Shown here piece after piece: positions 35,001 to 47,300 of a stretch of DNA of 60,000 nt (the first letter of the stretch is position 1; every line of letters starts with the position of its first letter). Source of the stretch: Liolophura sinensis (taxonomy: Eukaryota; Mollusca; Polyplacophora; Chitonida; Chitonidae); contig NC_088302.1 in NCBI RefSeq assembly GCF_032854445.1, forward strand, positions 48,392,046 to 48,452,045, in the 5' to 3' direction. The notes below the pieces were generated by a model. The model was given only the letters and a program-made list of their open reading frames with translations. It did not search any database and was not told where the DNA came from. The position numbers and the translations under genes are program-made.

Positions 35001-38000
35001 ATTCTGATTTGTGACGTCAGACAGCCTACCTGTCTATTGCTAAACTCTGATTTTATTTCAGGTTATTAGTAATAGTTACATAATTTCATTGAACCGCTAT
35101 ATATGTAACTGACTAAATTGGCTTTGTAAATAATAGACCTAGACCTTCTGGTACATACTGCTTCTCATCTTTCTACAAGGAATGTATAGCCTCAAATACT
35201 TAATTAAAACATAGAGTGAACTGCATATACATGTATGTTGGACGTCATTGTGGTCAGATATCAATAGAATGCAGTATACAATCGGAGAAATTTTGTAATC
35301 TAGCAAACATCAATGGAATACAGTATGCAGTCGGTGATATTTACTCATGTAGCAAATCTTAATAGATATACAAATATTAATTGTATGGTATACAATTAGA
35401 GAAATTATCTAAAATCAAATCTCAATAGATTATACAATAGTTAAGGTTACGTTCAGGAAATATTAATAGCAAATATTAATAGAGTATAGTATGCAATCTG
35501 AGAAGTTATCTAAATTCAAATCTCAGTAGGTTATACAGTAGTTAAGGTGACGATCAGGAAACTTGTCTAATGTGCCGCTAGTCAGATATCGATTCGGATA
35601 GAGTGAGGGGAAATATCTAAAGTAATCAAATACCTACAAGTATATGAACAGAAGATCGACAGTTCATAAGTGTAGAATTTATCTCCATAAGGAAGTGAAT
35701 CATCCATTAGGATACAGGATATAATACGGCTGTATGCAGTCAGAGATGATATCTTTAAAGTAGCCAAATACATGTATTTGTTTACACTGGAGGAATCTAT
35801 CTAAGGAAGTCAGTACCGATTAGAGTACACATATAGCCTATACAGTTGGAGAAATTCTTGACGAAGTTCTGATTTACTTGGTGAGTATGTTCAACACATT
35901 GTACGTCTGAGCAGCACGACATTATGTCATCAAGACATTGCGTCTTCACGGCATTGCGCCTTCACGACATTGCGTCCTCGCGACACTGCGTCTTCACGAC
36001 ATAACGTCTTCACGACTTTGCGTCTTTAAGGCATTGCGTCTTCACGACATTGCGTCCTCACGACATTGGGTCTTCCAGGCATACATGTACCAGTTATTAA
36101 TTCACTGTGTAATTCCTCTATACCTTTTCAGAATATGGGAGTTTCACGTATTGAATTCCCCGGGCACATGTTTACAGCCTTCGGCCAACGTAACCGTGGA
36201 CTCGTGTAGATTTTTTATGGCCTTCTGTCGCAATCTCGACGAGGTGACGTTTATTAATTGTTCCGATGCCAGCGTGTGCCAGGAAAGTTTGCCGGATACG
36301 GCGTCTGTATTCAAACTGGGTGGTTATGAACAGAATCCGTTTAAAGTTGACAGTAAGTATATTGTATAGCCAATCATGTTTAGTTTTAGTTTAGTAGCCT
36401 ATCATAGATGGATAAAACCTGCTGGTTGCCTACGTTTATTGCTGTTCGTCGGACACAGTGTATAGGCCTAGGTTACTGGTAGCTACTAAAATAAGGTGGG
36501 ATAAAAGGATTTCCTTTATTCATAATAATGCCATACGAAAATGTGTAAAGTGCATATGTTTAATTATCCTTAAACCCTTTTGAGTCCGGTTCAAAACATA
36601 TCGACATTATGCATGCAAGAATGAATACGAAGTAAAGAACAGCTCTAAAAAGAAAACTGATATACTGTTACCTTAACAGAATTTCCAATGAATCAATTCC
36701 ATAATGTTGTTTTCACTTCAATATTTCATATTTACTCTCGATTAGAAGGGCCTGGGTTCTGCAGTGCATGTGTGTAACTGGTGTTGGTGAAAACAGCCCA
36801 AGAGGGGATAACTCTACTGATGGTGTTTTGTTGAGCCATGCAGGCAGTAGATTACCGCCCTTGTACTTTACACTCTTCACCGTATAAGCCTCGTTTAAAA
36901 TTCATAAAAAAGTATGGTCGTATCAGAATGTACCTCTCGGCACAGTATCATTAAAACAATTTGGTACATTTTCAGGATTAACGTTTAGATAAACGGCACG
37001 ATGTGAAATTCCCCTGAGTAAATTATATAGGGTGCAAACTCAATTCTCGCTTAAAGCTTTTGTGGTCTAAGTTGTGTAGTCTAATGTATTGATCATTCAT
37101 TGCAAGAGAACAATGGTTAGAATTCAGCCTGGGCGCTAATCACCATTGCGTGGAAAAAGGTGTAGCCCATTATCAGGTCCATTGCTCTTTAAAGGTCAAG
37201 GCCGTTCCAATAATTGTCTCGTGATACGTTTCTAAGTAGTATCCTTTTCCTTTCAATTTCTAGCCGAGTACAATTCGCAAGGATTCATCGTAGACTTCCC
37301 TCATGGCGGCACGTATCAAAGAATAAACGGTACCGCCTGCACGCTGTCAGTCCGCCTCGATTTCATATGTAAAAGCGATGCATTCTGGGAAATTCCACCG
37401 TTGGGGACTATACCGGCTGAAGTGCCTGGCCCCACTCCTGCGTTCTTTAACGAGTCTTCCTGTCAGGTAGGGCAATCAATTGCCCCTTTGTAACCCTTCA
37501 TTTATGTAATGTAGGCGTGGAAATGATGTAGGGAGAAATCACGCTAGAACGATATTTGAATTTTATGTGCTCGTGTTAATGTGTCGGTCACTCCTATAAT
37601 TTAAGAGGAAATTTACGACGAGAAGCGGAATTTCGTTGTAAAAGAACTATATCTGTACTAAATTAAGATTGACATTTGTCAACTTTTACAACCAATTGCA
37701 CAACGCAGGTTCGTGTTACAGACACTACTGTACTTATCGCAGGTATAGGGTTCAGTGGGAGCGGCGGAGAAAAGTGGGGGTGGGTGGTGGTGGTGTGGGG
37801 GTTGGGTGGGTGTGGGTAAGGCTTTTATTCATTTGTTAATGTTTTTGCGGAGATTCAGAATTATTTTCACTTGTACAGTACGACGGAGGTCATGTTCATG
37901 GGGGCAGGGCATAAGCTTCAGTGCCTATAACCGCTTCAGCAATGAAACAAAATGTTCTTTGCTAACACGAAGTTGGTATTATTTACAGTATGAGATAATG

Positions 38001-39981
38001 ATGAATTATGCTGGGGCGTGCCTTTACTTGATCCCGGGAGAGGTTACAGGGCTTAGTGCAGGATCTATTCTCGTTATTATGTAAGTATATTAGGCCACCG
38101 AGTAATATCCAGTAGGGCAGATAATCGAAAAGCAGCGATTTTGGTTACTTATTTGCGGAGTTATTTCCCTTCTCACTAATCCCACAGTCTTTTTACTTCC
38201 CAGCCAACTTGCTTTGCGATTACCTTGCAAAGTTTAAAAATGTTTATCACTAAAATCTTGTTTTCAGATACGATAGTATTCATGGTTTGTATCAATATCG
38301 GGTGTATTGAAGTGAATGGCCAAATTTTAAAGCAGTAAAAAGTTCAAAATGTCGCTGATAATTAAGCATGTATTTATGGTCCTATGCTCAATCCTCTGGA
38401 AATAACCCATACCCTTAAATTTGGTTCAGACTTGGCTTTACACTTTATTTTATTTCACCTCTGTTTGCCCAGGTTTTTCGTCTGTCTGTCGGCATACTGT
38501 ATATTTGGGGCAGGATTTAAATGTGCCCGAGGAGCACGAGGGACAGAGGCCATACCTAATAACAAGTTTTGGTCAGATCTGCCTGTGTGCATTTCTGTAA
38601 GTAATATCTCTGCATCCGTTAGTAAGTGGTTTAAACACAGTATTGCTGTTACAAGCTCGTAAAATGTTCTGTTTTCTATAATGTCATGTTGTATACAAAT
38701 GCCTAGATTATCTTCCTTATTCTTCTGTTACGGAATCAGGGATTATAAACAGAAATCCTTCTGGTTGGTATGCATAACCCGGGGATCATGATGAGATCTT
38801 AGACTGAAAGTCAAAATATCGCTTGACAACGTATATTCTGGGTGAGTTATCGTGAAATAAATTTCATCTAGAATGACATGTAACAAACAGTTACCAAGTT
38901 TAATTACTGAAATTTTGACTTTTTGAATCTAGGATCGTGTCGTGATCCCGGGGCATTTACATTGCCTGGAGTAACGTCACTGCATGGTATCTTTTAGGAT
39001 TCAGCTATTTAGATGTTTAAATGTGAGGTGGGAGAAGTGCAAATTTCACAAGTCATTTCAACGATTATTTTTCGCATATATGACTTGAAAGTATGAACAC
39101 ATTGTGAAGTTTATTTCTATATCCCGAGATGGCATGCCGCAGACGTCCGCTGACGTCACGCAAACACTATTTTTGCCTGTTTGCCGTGTGTGCCTGGGAT
39201 ACGCGGTAGACCTAGGACACGACATTGTGTTTTCGGTTGTTTTAACATGGCACATCCCATGGCCTCGTATAGGAATTCCACATGAAAAGTTGATTTGTAA
39301 AGTTAACAAGCACGACAGAAAAAATAACCGTCCGTTTAGATCTGTTTCCACAGCAAATTCAAAAAACGAAGGGTATATTATTTGTTGTCTTTTCTTTTAC
39401 ACGTTTATCGAATCAGTAGTGGCTCATTTGACTAAATCAGGCTGAAGGCTCGTATCGAGCTCTCACTGGTTAGATTATTCGGTTTTCCAGCCCAAAAACC
39501 TAATCACCATTGTATAGAAATGAAAGAGTCCGGCGACAACTATCACATCCACAAATAATTAAAATAAATTTGAATGTTAGCAGTGATTTGTCGTGGAAAA
39601 TGCCAAGAGGCTTGCGGTATTTCTGCGCAAAGCTGCTCGTCGTCGTATAAGTGAAATATTCTTGAGTGCAGCATAAAACTCCAAATAAATAAATAAATAA
39701 ATAAAGCAAATAAAGAAAATTACAGTATCATTTTGTCGCTCAGATGATGCTGTAGTCTGCGATTTAGGTATACAACTAAAAAGATATTTGAATGCTCAAT
39801 GACAGAAAAACAGCAGGAATTCCAGTATTGTAATTTCTCGATTATATTTCCATTTTATCGAAGTAAACAGCTTTGGATTTAATTCACAGCCCATCCATTT
39901 CATATTTGTGTATTTCAGGACGGGATTGTTTTCGTTTTGCAAGGGTGCCAATCTTCCAAAAAATCCTATGATGACATATAA
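32015..39981 (+). CDS. M6PR: Cation-dependent mannose-6-phosphate receptor, six exons
   Basis: Exons 32015-32157, 36132-36352, 37264-37466, 37989-38080, 38473-38596 and 39919-39981 join in phase to 281 codons, close to the 277 of the mammalian receptor. A signal peptide (1-29, ending REARA) precedes a luminal mannose-6-phosphate receptor homology domain with about ten Cys (CGVAGYN, LNSPGTC, SCRFFMAFC, NGTAC, LDFIC, SSCQYEI, YAGAC). Arg141 (GTYQRIN), Glu185 and Tyr190 (NESSCQY) sit where the sugar-binding Arg, Glu and Tyr of the family are expected. Sequons are at N44, N67, N90, N143 and N184. A single helix (about 211-234) is followed by RGARGTEAIPNNKFWSDL, typical of the family tail. The protein binds phosphomannosyl enzymes in the Golgi and releases them in endosomes. 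The tail ends KKSYDDI and lacks the acidic dileucine sorting signal of vertebrate receptors. The start codon has a good AAAATGG context. Confidence 0.93.
33140..33320. repeat. 22-bp minisatellite in M6PR intron 1
   Basis: Eight units of TTGTTGGCAGGACCTGTGCACA type, period 22 bp, first copy near 33147 and last near 33301. Confidence 0.93.
33565..33690 (-). mobile_element. SINE copy in M6PR intron 1
   Basis: TTTAATTGGTGTTTTACACCG, TATTTCACTTATACGGCAGC, GGGAGGAAACTGGGC, then CTTCTGCAGGTTGC, in minus orientation with the middle shortened. Confidence 0.85.
34050..34215 (+). mobile_element. Second type of tRNA-derived SINE
   Basis: The head has an A-box-like GCGGCCTAATAGTTAGAGCAG and a B-box-like GGGATCAAACCCGGGTCGAG at tRNA spacing. 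A body with TGGCGCTCAGCACGGAGAG and the end ACATTAAACCTCAAGAATTAATTG follow. It differs from the main SINE of this window. It is not a functional tRNA gene: the head continues into the SINE body. Confidence 0.7.
34220..35215. other. M6PR intron 1 sequence without recognised feature
   Basis: AT-rich intronic sequence with several TGACG motifs and no exon or delimitable repeat. Confidence 0.35.
35220..35865. repeat. Degenerate tandem repeat, about 60-bp units
   Basis: Recurrent blocks of the type AATAGAATGCAGTATACAATC, GGAGAAATT and TAGCAAA, at irregular spacing. It is an old diverged array in M6PR intron 1. Confidence 0.6.
35920..36085. repeat. 16-bp minisatellite next to M6PR exon 2
   Basis: About ten units of GACATTGCGTCTTCAC type. 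The array ends about 46 bp upstream of the exon 2 acceptor at 36131, leaving only that stretch for branch point and pyrimidine tract. Confidence 0.9.
38778..38953. mobile_element. Hairpin MITE family A, copy 2
   Basis: CCCGGGGATCATGATGAGATC at the left and GATCGTGTCGTGATCCCGGGG at the right are inverted, with GTCAAAAT and ATTTTGAC further in and CGCTTGACAACGTATATTCTG in the centre. It lies in M6PR intron 5. Confidence 0.75.
39634..39706 (+). mobile_element. SINE tail fragment
   Basis: GTCGTCGTATAAGTGAAATA, TTCTTGAGTGCAGCATAAAA, then (AAAT)n. The 5' part is missing. It lies in M6PR intron 5. Confidence 0.88.
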
Positions 39982-40519
39982 GATTATTTATGGAGGAGTG
40001 TTGCTGTGGTGGGTAGGGAGAAATTGTGTAAATGTTGAGAGTGCAGAAAATACACAGCGCGGATACAGAGAGGAAGTAACGCGTCGCCCAGAGGGTGAAC
40101 ACTAGCATGTGTAAGCAACGAAGGTCCACGACAAAATCAACCGCCATGCTTGGACAATTGTATATAGATGTACATATATTTACAATATATGAATGCGGCT
40201 GTGTTGCTTGTAGAATAGTCCACAGAACCAAGATTAGCTTACGTATACACCATCTACACTGTATTGTGTCGACAGTGATATTTATGTACTTATTAAAGAA
40301 CTTATATATTTCTTCTGTCATTATGTTCAAAGCCATGTATTTGTATTTATATTAGGCCTATATATATTTTCTAACATACATGTATTACGACATTTTGATG
40401 TAGGCTTTTTGATCAGCGTATCACAATGATCAAACATCAGCTTCATTTGATATTTGATAGCGACACAAGCATTTTAATATAAATATAATTTATTTTGTTA
40501 ATCAATTGTGTTTTGTCCT

Positions 40520-40525
40520 AATAAA
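40520..40525 (+). terminator. Putative polyadenylation signal of M6PR
   Basis: AATAAA 539 bp after the M6PR stop codon. Other AT-rich candidates exist, so this assignment is positional only. Confidence 0.4.
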
Positions 40526-41032
40526 TACTAGGAAAGCGCCTGATGCCTATGATCCACCACTTTGTGCGTAAACCTGTTTATGTGCTACATGCTATATTGC
40601 ATTCTATAGATTCTTTCAAATAAGCGTTTGTTACCTGTATAAGACTTGATAATATTTTATCTGTCATCCTTAATGTGATTTGGTTGTATAAAAATGAAGT
40701 ATTCTAGAAAATGCTTTCTCTTGCGAGTCAGGGATTACTCATAATACATTTCTTACACATGAAACACATATAGACCAACTCACCGGTCAACAGAGCAAAT
40801 ATTTCTTTAAGTAAAGTGGTGGTTTCTTAGCAACTTAGCTACTAAGCTGCACACTGGTGTGCACAATCCATAATAATTAGCATACATGTGATAATTACTT
40901 TGTCATTTTCATGCCTTTTTGTTATGTCATTGCGAGCGAGTTAGAAGTGATTTCTTTTTTTATTTAACAGGCGAATACTATGTAGTTTATTGTAGACCAA
41001 GAATCTTCCTGGATCGTGCATACGTGGTATGT

Positions 41033-41220
41033 TTATTTATTTATTTGTTTGATTGGTATTTTACGCCGTACTCAAGAATATTTCACTTATACGACGGCGG
41101 CCAGCATTATGGTGGGTGGAAACCGGGCAGAGCCCGGGGGAAACCCACGGCCATCCGCAGGTTGCTGCCAGACCTTCCCACGTACGGCCGGATAGGAAGC
41201 CAGCATTAGCTTGACTTGAC
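41033..41220 (-). mobile_element. SINE copy with 10-bp target duplication
   Basis: Tail complement (TTTA)n, the complete core blocks including AACCGGGCAGAGCCCGGGGG, and the GAAGCCAGCATTAGCTTGAC segment. CGTGGTATGT occurs at 41023-41032 and again at 41221-41230. The orientation is minus and the head is truncated. Confidence 0.93.
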
Positions 41221-41230
41221 CGTGGTATGT

Positions 41231-41935
41231 GAAATGTTACCCAATCCAGAGTCATATTTATATTCAAATCTACCCCGTTTTTATACATTGTCTGCGAAGG
41301 AATGTGTGAAATATAGCTTTAATAAATCATTTGGTTTTCAGACACTGGTGTTTGAACAATGTTTATATGATCTGAAAATAGAAATCGCTATATACTCCAG
41401 GCAAATCTATTGGAAAATAATGTTCAATTCTACCACAAGTAGAATCAGTAAGATGAAGAAAAAAAATCCCGGTTTCCTAGCGAATGTTTCCTGTGTTTTG
41501 GTGGTTCATTACAGTGCAAGGTACAGTGGTTCAGTTTCCGGCTGTATATCTAGGTATGTAAATGTTACATCAACCAGGTGATAACAGGCATAACAACACT
41601 ACTACTAATAATATAATAATAACTGCAACAACAACAACAAAGATAATGCCATTAATAATAAATAAATTTATTGCTATATGATGTTTACTTGTATCATTCG
41701 AAACGGACGTACGCCATATTACAATATCCCCGCACATATTGTCATTGAAAAATAATAGGATTCCACTAAGATTTCGCAAAGTAATACATACCATACTTTA
41801 TGGGTCCAGTATTTTTTATTTCATGCCAGCGAGACGGCATGTGATAACGTAAACTATTTTGATAGCTGAAAACAATGAATTCATGGCTGATCAATCAAGA
41901 ATGATTTCGGCATATCCGAGGGCCCTAGATTCCTC
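41231..41935. other. Sequence without assigned function
   Basis: A 121-codon open frame at 41216-41581 on the plus strand starts within the SINE end. It has no domain I recognise and no splice support. AAT/AAC trinucleotide-rich sequence follows at 41585-41670. Confidence 0.35.
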
Positions 41936-41940
41936 CACTT

Positions 41941-42965
41941 CTGGAGGTGTCCCGAGAGGGTCTGTCACAGATTTCAGGCATAACGAAGCAATATAATTTC
42001 ACGAATATCTAATCCGTGTAGCAATGAACTGGCCTTCTAGAGGTGTCTCGAGAGGGTCTGTCACAGATTTCAGGCATCACGAAGCAATATAATTTCACGA
42101 ATATCTAATCTGTGTAGCAATGAACTGGCCTTCTGGAGGTGTCCCGAGAGGGTCTGTCACAGATTTCAGGCATCACGAAACAATATAATTTCACGAATAT
42201 CTAATCTGTGTAGCAATGAACTGGCCTTCTGGAGGTGTCCCGAGAGGGTCTGTCACAGATTTCAGGCATCACGAAGCAATATAATTTCACGAATATCTAA
42301 TCTGTGTAGCAATGAACTGGCCTTCTGGAGGTGTCCCGAGAGGGTCTGTCACAGATTTCAGGCATCACGAAACAATATAATTTCACGAATATCTAATCTG
42401 TGTAGCAATGAACTGGCCTTCTGGAGGTGTCCCGAGAGGGTCTGTCACAGATTTCAGGCATCACGAAGCAATATAATTTCATGAATATCTAATCTGTGTA
42501 GCAATGAACTGGCCTTCTGGAGGTGTCCCGAGAGGGTCTGTCACAGATTTCAGGCATCACGAAGCAATATAATTTCACGAATATCTAATCTGTGTAGCAA
42601 TGAACTGGCCTTCTGGAGGTGTCCCGAGAGGGTCTGTCACAGATTTCAGGCATCACGAAGCAATATAATTTCACGAATATCTAATCTGTGTAGCAATGAA
42701 CTGGCCTTCTGGAGGTGTCCCGAGAGGGTCTGTCACAGATTTCAGGCATCACGAAACAATATAATTTCACGAATATCTAATCTGTGTAGCAATGAACTGG
42801 CCTTCTGGAGGTGTCCCGAGAGGGTCTGTCACAGATTTCAGGCATCACGAAGCAATATAATTTCATGAATATCTAATCTGTGTAGCAATGAACTGGCCTT
42901 CTGGAGGTGTCCCGAGAGGGTCTGTCACAGATTTCAGGCATCACGAAACAATATAATTTCACTAA
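41941..42965. repeat. 96-bp satellite, eleven copies
   Basis: Units begin CTGGAGGTGTCCCGAGAGGG at 41941, 42037 and every 96 bp to 42901. Similarity is very high; most differences are GAAGCA versus GAAACA and CACGAATATC versus CATGAATATC. Degraded relatives (CAGGTGTCACGACACAG) continue to about 43030. It lies beyond the 3' end of the EGF/coiled-coil gene. Confidence 0.97.
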
Positions 42966-42969
42966 TACC

Positions 42970-43577
42970 ACATCAGTGTGAATGCACACGGATAAATTCT
43001 TATAGATTTCAGGTGTCACGACACAGCGCTTTTATGACTATGTTGCTTATCTAGCAATAGGTTTTTGTCTTGGTGCAAGTATCCAGGCGCTTTCTGACAA
43101 ATTAAACACGTCACAAAGTAGTTCTTTCATGATTTCTCCGTTTGGGCTCTTCTTGCAATTGTTCAAGAGATAATTTCTCACTGATGTCAACGTCACGAAG
43201 TATTTGCCCTCTTCGTCCCGACTTGTGTTTCAATGAGTTGGTTTTCTGTTCATCAAGTCCAAGATAATTTCCCAAGATAATTTCTCACTTATGTTAGGCG
43301 TCAAGATGTACGTATTATCTCTGTCCCGCAGCTGTAGTATGTACACATGTAGAATCGCAGTGTTACTTACAACCCCCCAAAAATAGATCTTAAGTTTAGA
43401 AATGCACAATATTTATGGAAAGCGAACCACATCGTGTTAGCAACGCTACAGGCTGTTTTCTCACACAATGATTAGTTATTTGATCAATAGCAGACTTTCC
43501 ATCAAGCTCATATCCTTCTGTATTCATCCATCCGGCGTCTTCGGAAGTGGGTGGTGACTGGAAATATCCATGGTGTG
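42970..43577. other. Region 3' of the EGF/coiled-coil gene
   Basis: Weak remnants of the 96-bp satellite up to about 43030, then unassigned sequence. Confidence 0.35.
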
Positions 43578-43627
43578 TTAATCAATGTCGGGAAGATCAT
43601 CAAGGGCACTGATTCCACGTGTCGATC
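43578..43627 (-). CDS. Candidate alternative last exon of the EGF/coiled-coil gene
   Basis: A strong acceptor (TTTTTGTTTTTAACAG/GATCG) opens a frame that, joined in phase 1 to exon 7 cut at 44308, gives Arg then STRGISALDDLPDID and a stop. This would replace the terminal RR of the short form with a 16-residue acidic tail. The needed donor is AGAC/GTTAAA, which is poor. AATAAA signals on the minus strand at 44046-44051 and 43910-43915 lie before this exon and favour the shorter form. Both forms may exist. Confidence 0.45.
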
Positions 43628-44302
43628 CTGTTAAAAACAAAAACTTATATGTGTGTTACGTCCTCTCTCATGTGAAGTTCTTTCAATTACTGAAACTTGT
43701 TAATCTATAGCCACTGGATCTGAATAACATTGCATACCTAAATCAGGTTTCTGTATGTGCGAAACGAACCGAAAAAAGGAGAAAAAAAACTAATAACAGC
43801 AACTCTAGGAGAATTCATCTAACTCTTCCCAAACAAGTTGATGAATGTTATATAAAATACTGGAACCTCAAATATTATACAAATGAACCTTTAAAAGAAA
43901 CAGTTCGATTTTATTAATAGTACTGATATACAAAATAATATTGGAAAGTATACAGTTACCTTTTCTGCAAAAAGTGAAAACAGAATGTGCCATGTATATT
44001 GCCAATAATATTTTCTAGCAAAGACACAAGTGGACAAATCTCATGTTTATTGATTGCGTGCTAGTTTTTATATATGTACGAGGTAGTTGTGCGTGTGTTC
44101 AAGATGCTTGTGGAGGCAAAATACTTGCTTTATACGGTTCTGTCGAATTTCTGTTCTTGTTTTCCAAAGGTTTGTTTTTGTACACAGGCCTTATAGCAAT
44201 ACGCAAAGTATTTTAATTAAACGTTATGTTTTTAACAAGATAAAATGTTCTTTTACCTCCCCAAATACATTCGAACATTTTAAAGCTTTTTAACAACGTA
44301 CT

Positions 44303-47300
44303 TTAACGTCTCCAGATGCAGCACTGTATTACGCATGTCAGGAAGCTGGTAATCTGTAGCACTGCGAGTGCAATCATCAATCCCACAGGCATCATGATAA
44401 CGACTTCCGATCCCACTTCCCTTAATGTTATGGTGGACCCAACAGAAAACTGCATTCCTGTAAGGCGAGTGGAAGTCGGAATTAGGTGTATTGAGGGTCT
44501 CGTGTATATAAGGTTATTTGCTTAGCCCGTTAAATGTTATCCTGCATTCCAGCATGAGGTTAACTGTATGACCCACTGCCTAAAATCAGCATGGTTTCCA
44601 AAGAAAGAAATCAATGTTTCACCTATCGCCATATAGAAAAAAACCCGAATAGGTTTGTTTAGGGACATAGTTTAAATTTACATCACGGAAAGGGAGATTA
44701 CGGGAAGTGGGATCTATCTGTTTATATCAAGGTAATAACCATGTTGAGAAAGTTTATTATCTGTTGCATATAATAAACATGCTGAAGTGTTTAGAATATA
44801 AACATACATGTAATTCAATAGGTGTTGATAGACAGCATGCTTGACATTTTACGAATTAAACATGTTGTTGGATAAACATGTTTAAGTGTGACACAATAGT
44901 TTTAATGTTAAACATATGTTTTTTTTAGTGTACGGGTGCAAAATGTAACAAAAAGACATTTAGAGTTGATATCTGACTACTCACCTCTATAACCTAATAC
45001 TGGTATCTGACAAGTCAAACCACTGAAGTCATTAGGACATAGACATTCAACTCCACCGGTCTCCCTCGAAATGCAAACTCCTCCATTGATACAGTGCGAC
45101 ACTCTACAGTCAAACCGGTCATCACCTGTAAGATAAACAACACTGGCAAAGGTGTCATGCTTGAGTCACACTAGATATCACGTGAAAGGACACATAACAC
45201 AGACAAAGTGACGTGCTACAGTCATGCTGGATATCAAGTGTAAGACGTAACAAAGATAAGGTGACATGCAAAAGTCATACGGGATATTACGTCTAAAATA
45301 CATGTATATACGATAGACAGCATGTACATACTACAGATAGGGTGACGTCCTACAATCATACGGGATATTACGTGTAAGATACATGCACATAGGAATGATA
45401 GCGTGACACACTACAATCACAATCAACAATTATATGTAAAATACATACAATCTACAATAGATGCATACAATCTACATACAATAGACGAGGTGACTATTGT
45501 AAGATATAGGTACATACAACAGATAGGGTGGCACGCGACAGTCATACGGGATATTAGGTGAAAGATACATGTAAATACGACAGACGAGGTGACACGCTAC
45601 AGTCATACTCGATATTACGTGTAAAATACATGTACATACGACAGACAGTGTGACACGCTACAGTCATACGGGATATTACGTGTAAGATACATGTACATAC
45701 GACAGATAGCGTGACCCGTTACAGTCATACGGGACACCACAACGCGAGAGGCTACAGTATCGTAGTGTTTAGAGCCTAGTAAGCTATAGATGGCCCGGTA
45801 CTGTGTACTTTTGTGCCTAAAAGGAATAGGCCATGTAATTGTCGGCCCGGTGTCAGTATTATAATCAGTATCATGTCGGGTGCCGTAAATGGTATCTTTG
45901 GCATAGTGTTCGGGTGAGACAGCACTATAAATATGCCTGCCTTGGGTACGGCCGGATATACAAGGGTGACACCATCGACATCTGATCAAAATATTATTTA
46001 AATATGCGTTAAACACCGATCAAAGAAACAGAGAAGACAGAGGGACGCAGTGAAATTCTACTCTATACTTCGCGGGCAGGATGACACAGTAGGGTCAAAT
46101 CGATTACTGCCGGCTACATAAGACTTAACTATTACCAGATCCAAACCGCAAAAATATGAGAATATCATGACCCTGTACAACACTTGTAGTTGACAAATTA
46201 CAGTTGACGAGTCAGCCTATGCCTATACGGACTTACGTAACACTTAAAACTTGACTGCGTAGTAGTGGGTAGCTGATAATACGATAATCTATTACCGTTC
46301 TTGACTGATAGATCTTCTTGTGGGGAGTCCATGCAATTTGACAATAACAGGAAAGGGTTACCACGTCCATTATTCCTTCTTAATCAAACTATTGAGTAGC
46401 GAGCAATGTTGCCACACTAGGTCAAAATGGCGACGTCAGTTAAATTTCGTTGGTCTTTATCCACTTTCCCTAAGTTAGATCACTTAACTGTCATAGCGAC
46501 GTGTCATAACTGTTAAAGCGGCGACATACACTGATTGTTGCCATGGTGTAATCACTACGTGCACACAACAGCTTCGTCTAAGCCGCAAGTGGTCTAACAG
46601 AGGCATGTATATGAAATAACAGCATAGGCCTACGGTAGCACATTGGATTTATATATAAATAATACAAGGCCATAGTGATCGTTTAGAACGATACCACATG
46701 TGCATCCAAGGAGACGCATGTAACGAAGGACACAGAAACAAGGTGACACGGTACAAGAAACGGGATACAATATGTAACAATCATTAGACTGACAGTGCTT
46801 CACGGTAGAAACATACTGGATCTACAAATGTAACAAAGATAAAACATACAATGTGGCACGGTACAAACACACTGGATACGGTAAGTAACAAACATGTGAC
46901 AAAAAATTGACACAGTACAGACATACTGTATACCGCATGTAACAAAAATTTTCTTATTTGTCAAAAGGCAATAGACACAAGCAGTACTACACCTGGACAC
47001 CTATTATGACCACAATAAATAATTGAAGCCCTTTTTATTATGTATCTGTTGTATCTCATGTGTGTATGCTGTGTTCTGTACGGTAACCCTTAAATTTTGA
47101 ATAAAATTAATAATGTCTTTCTTTGCGTGTTGCGAGAACACTTGTACTATATTCACTGGTTATATTTACCATTGTTTAATCTGAGTTGTCGAATGTTGTT
47201 TTCAAGTTCTATCAGTTTGCGCATGTTCTTTTGATTTTCGGCCTCGGCTGCCACGCGTCTCGCGGTTTCCTCCGAGAGTTGTCTTGCCTGAGCTTTGTTT

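Noticed and set aside
39058-39445. Overlapping open frames on both strands in M6PR intron 5
   Set aside because: No domain or splice support, and located in an intron of a well-supported gene.
41216-41581. 121-codon plus-strand frame
   Set aside because: It begins inside SINE sequence. No recognisable domain, signal peptide or homologous motif.
45615-46016. 133-codon minus-strand frame
   Set aside because: It is made of the 61-bp tandem repeat and the SINE-like body.
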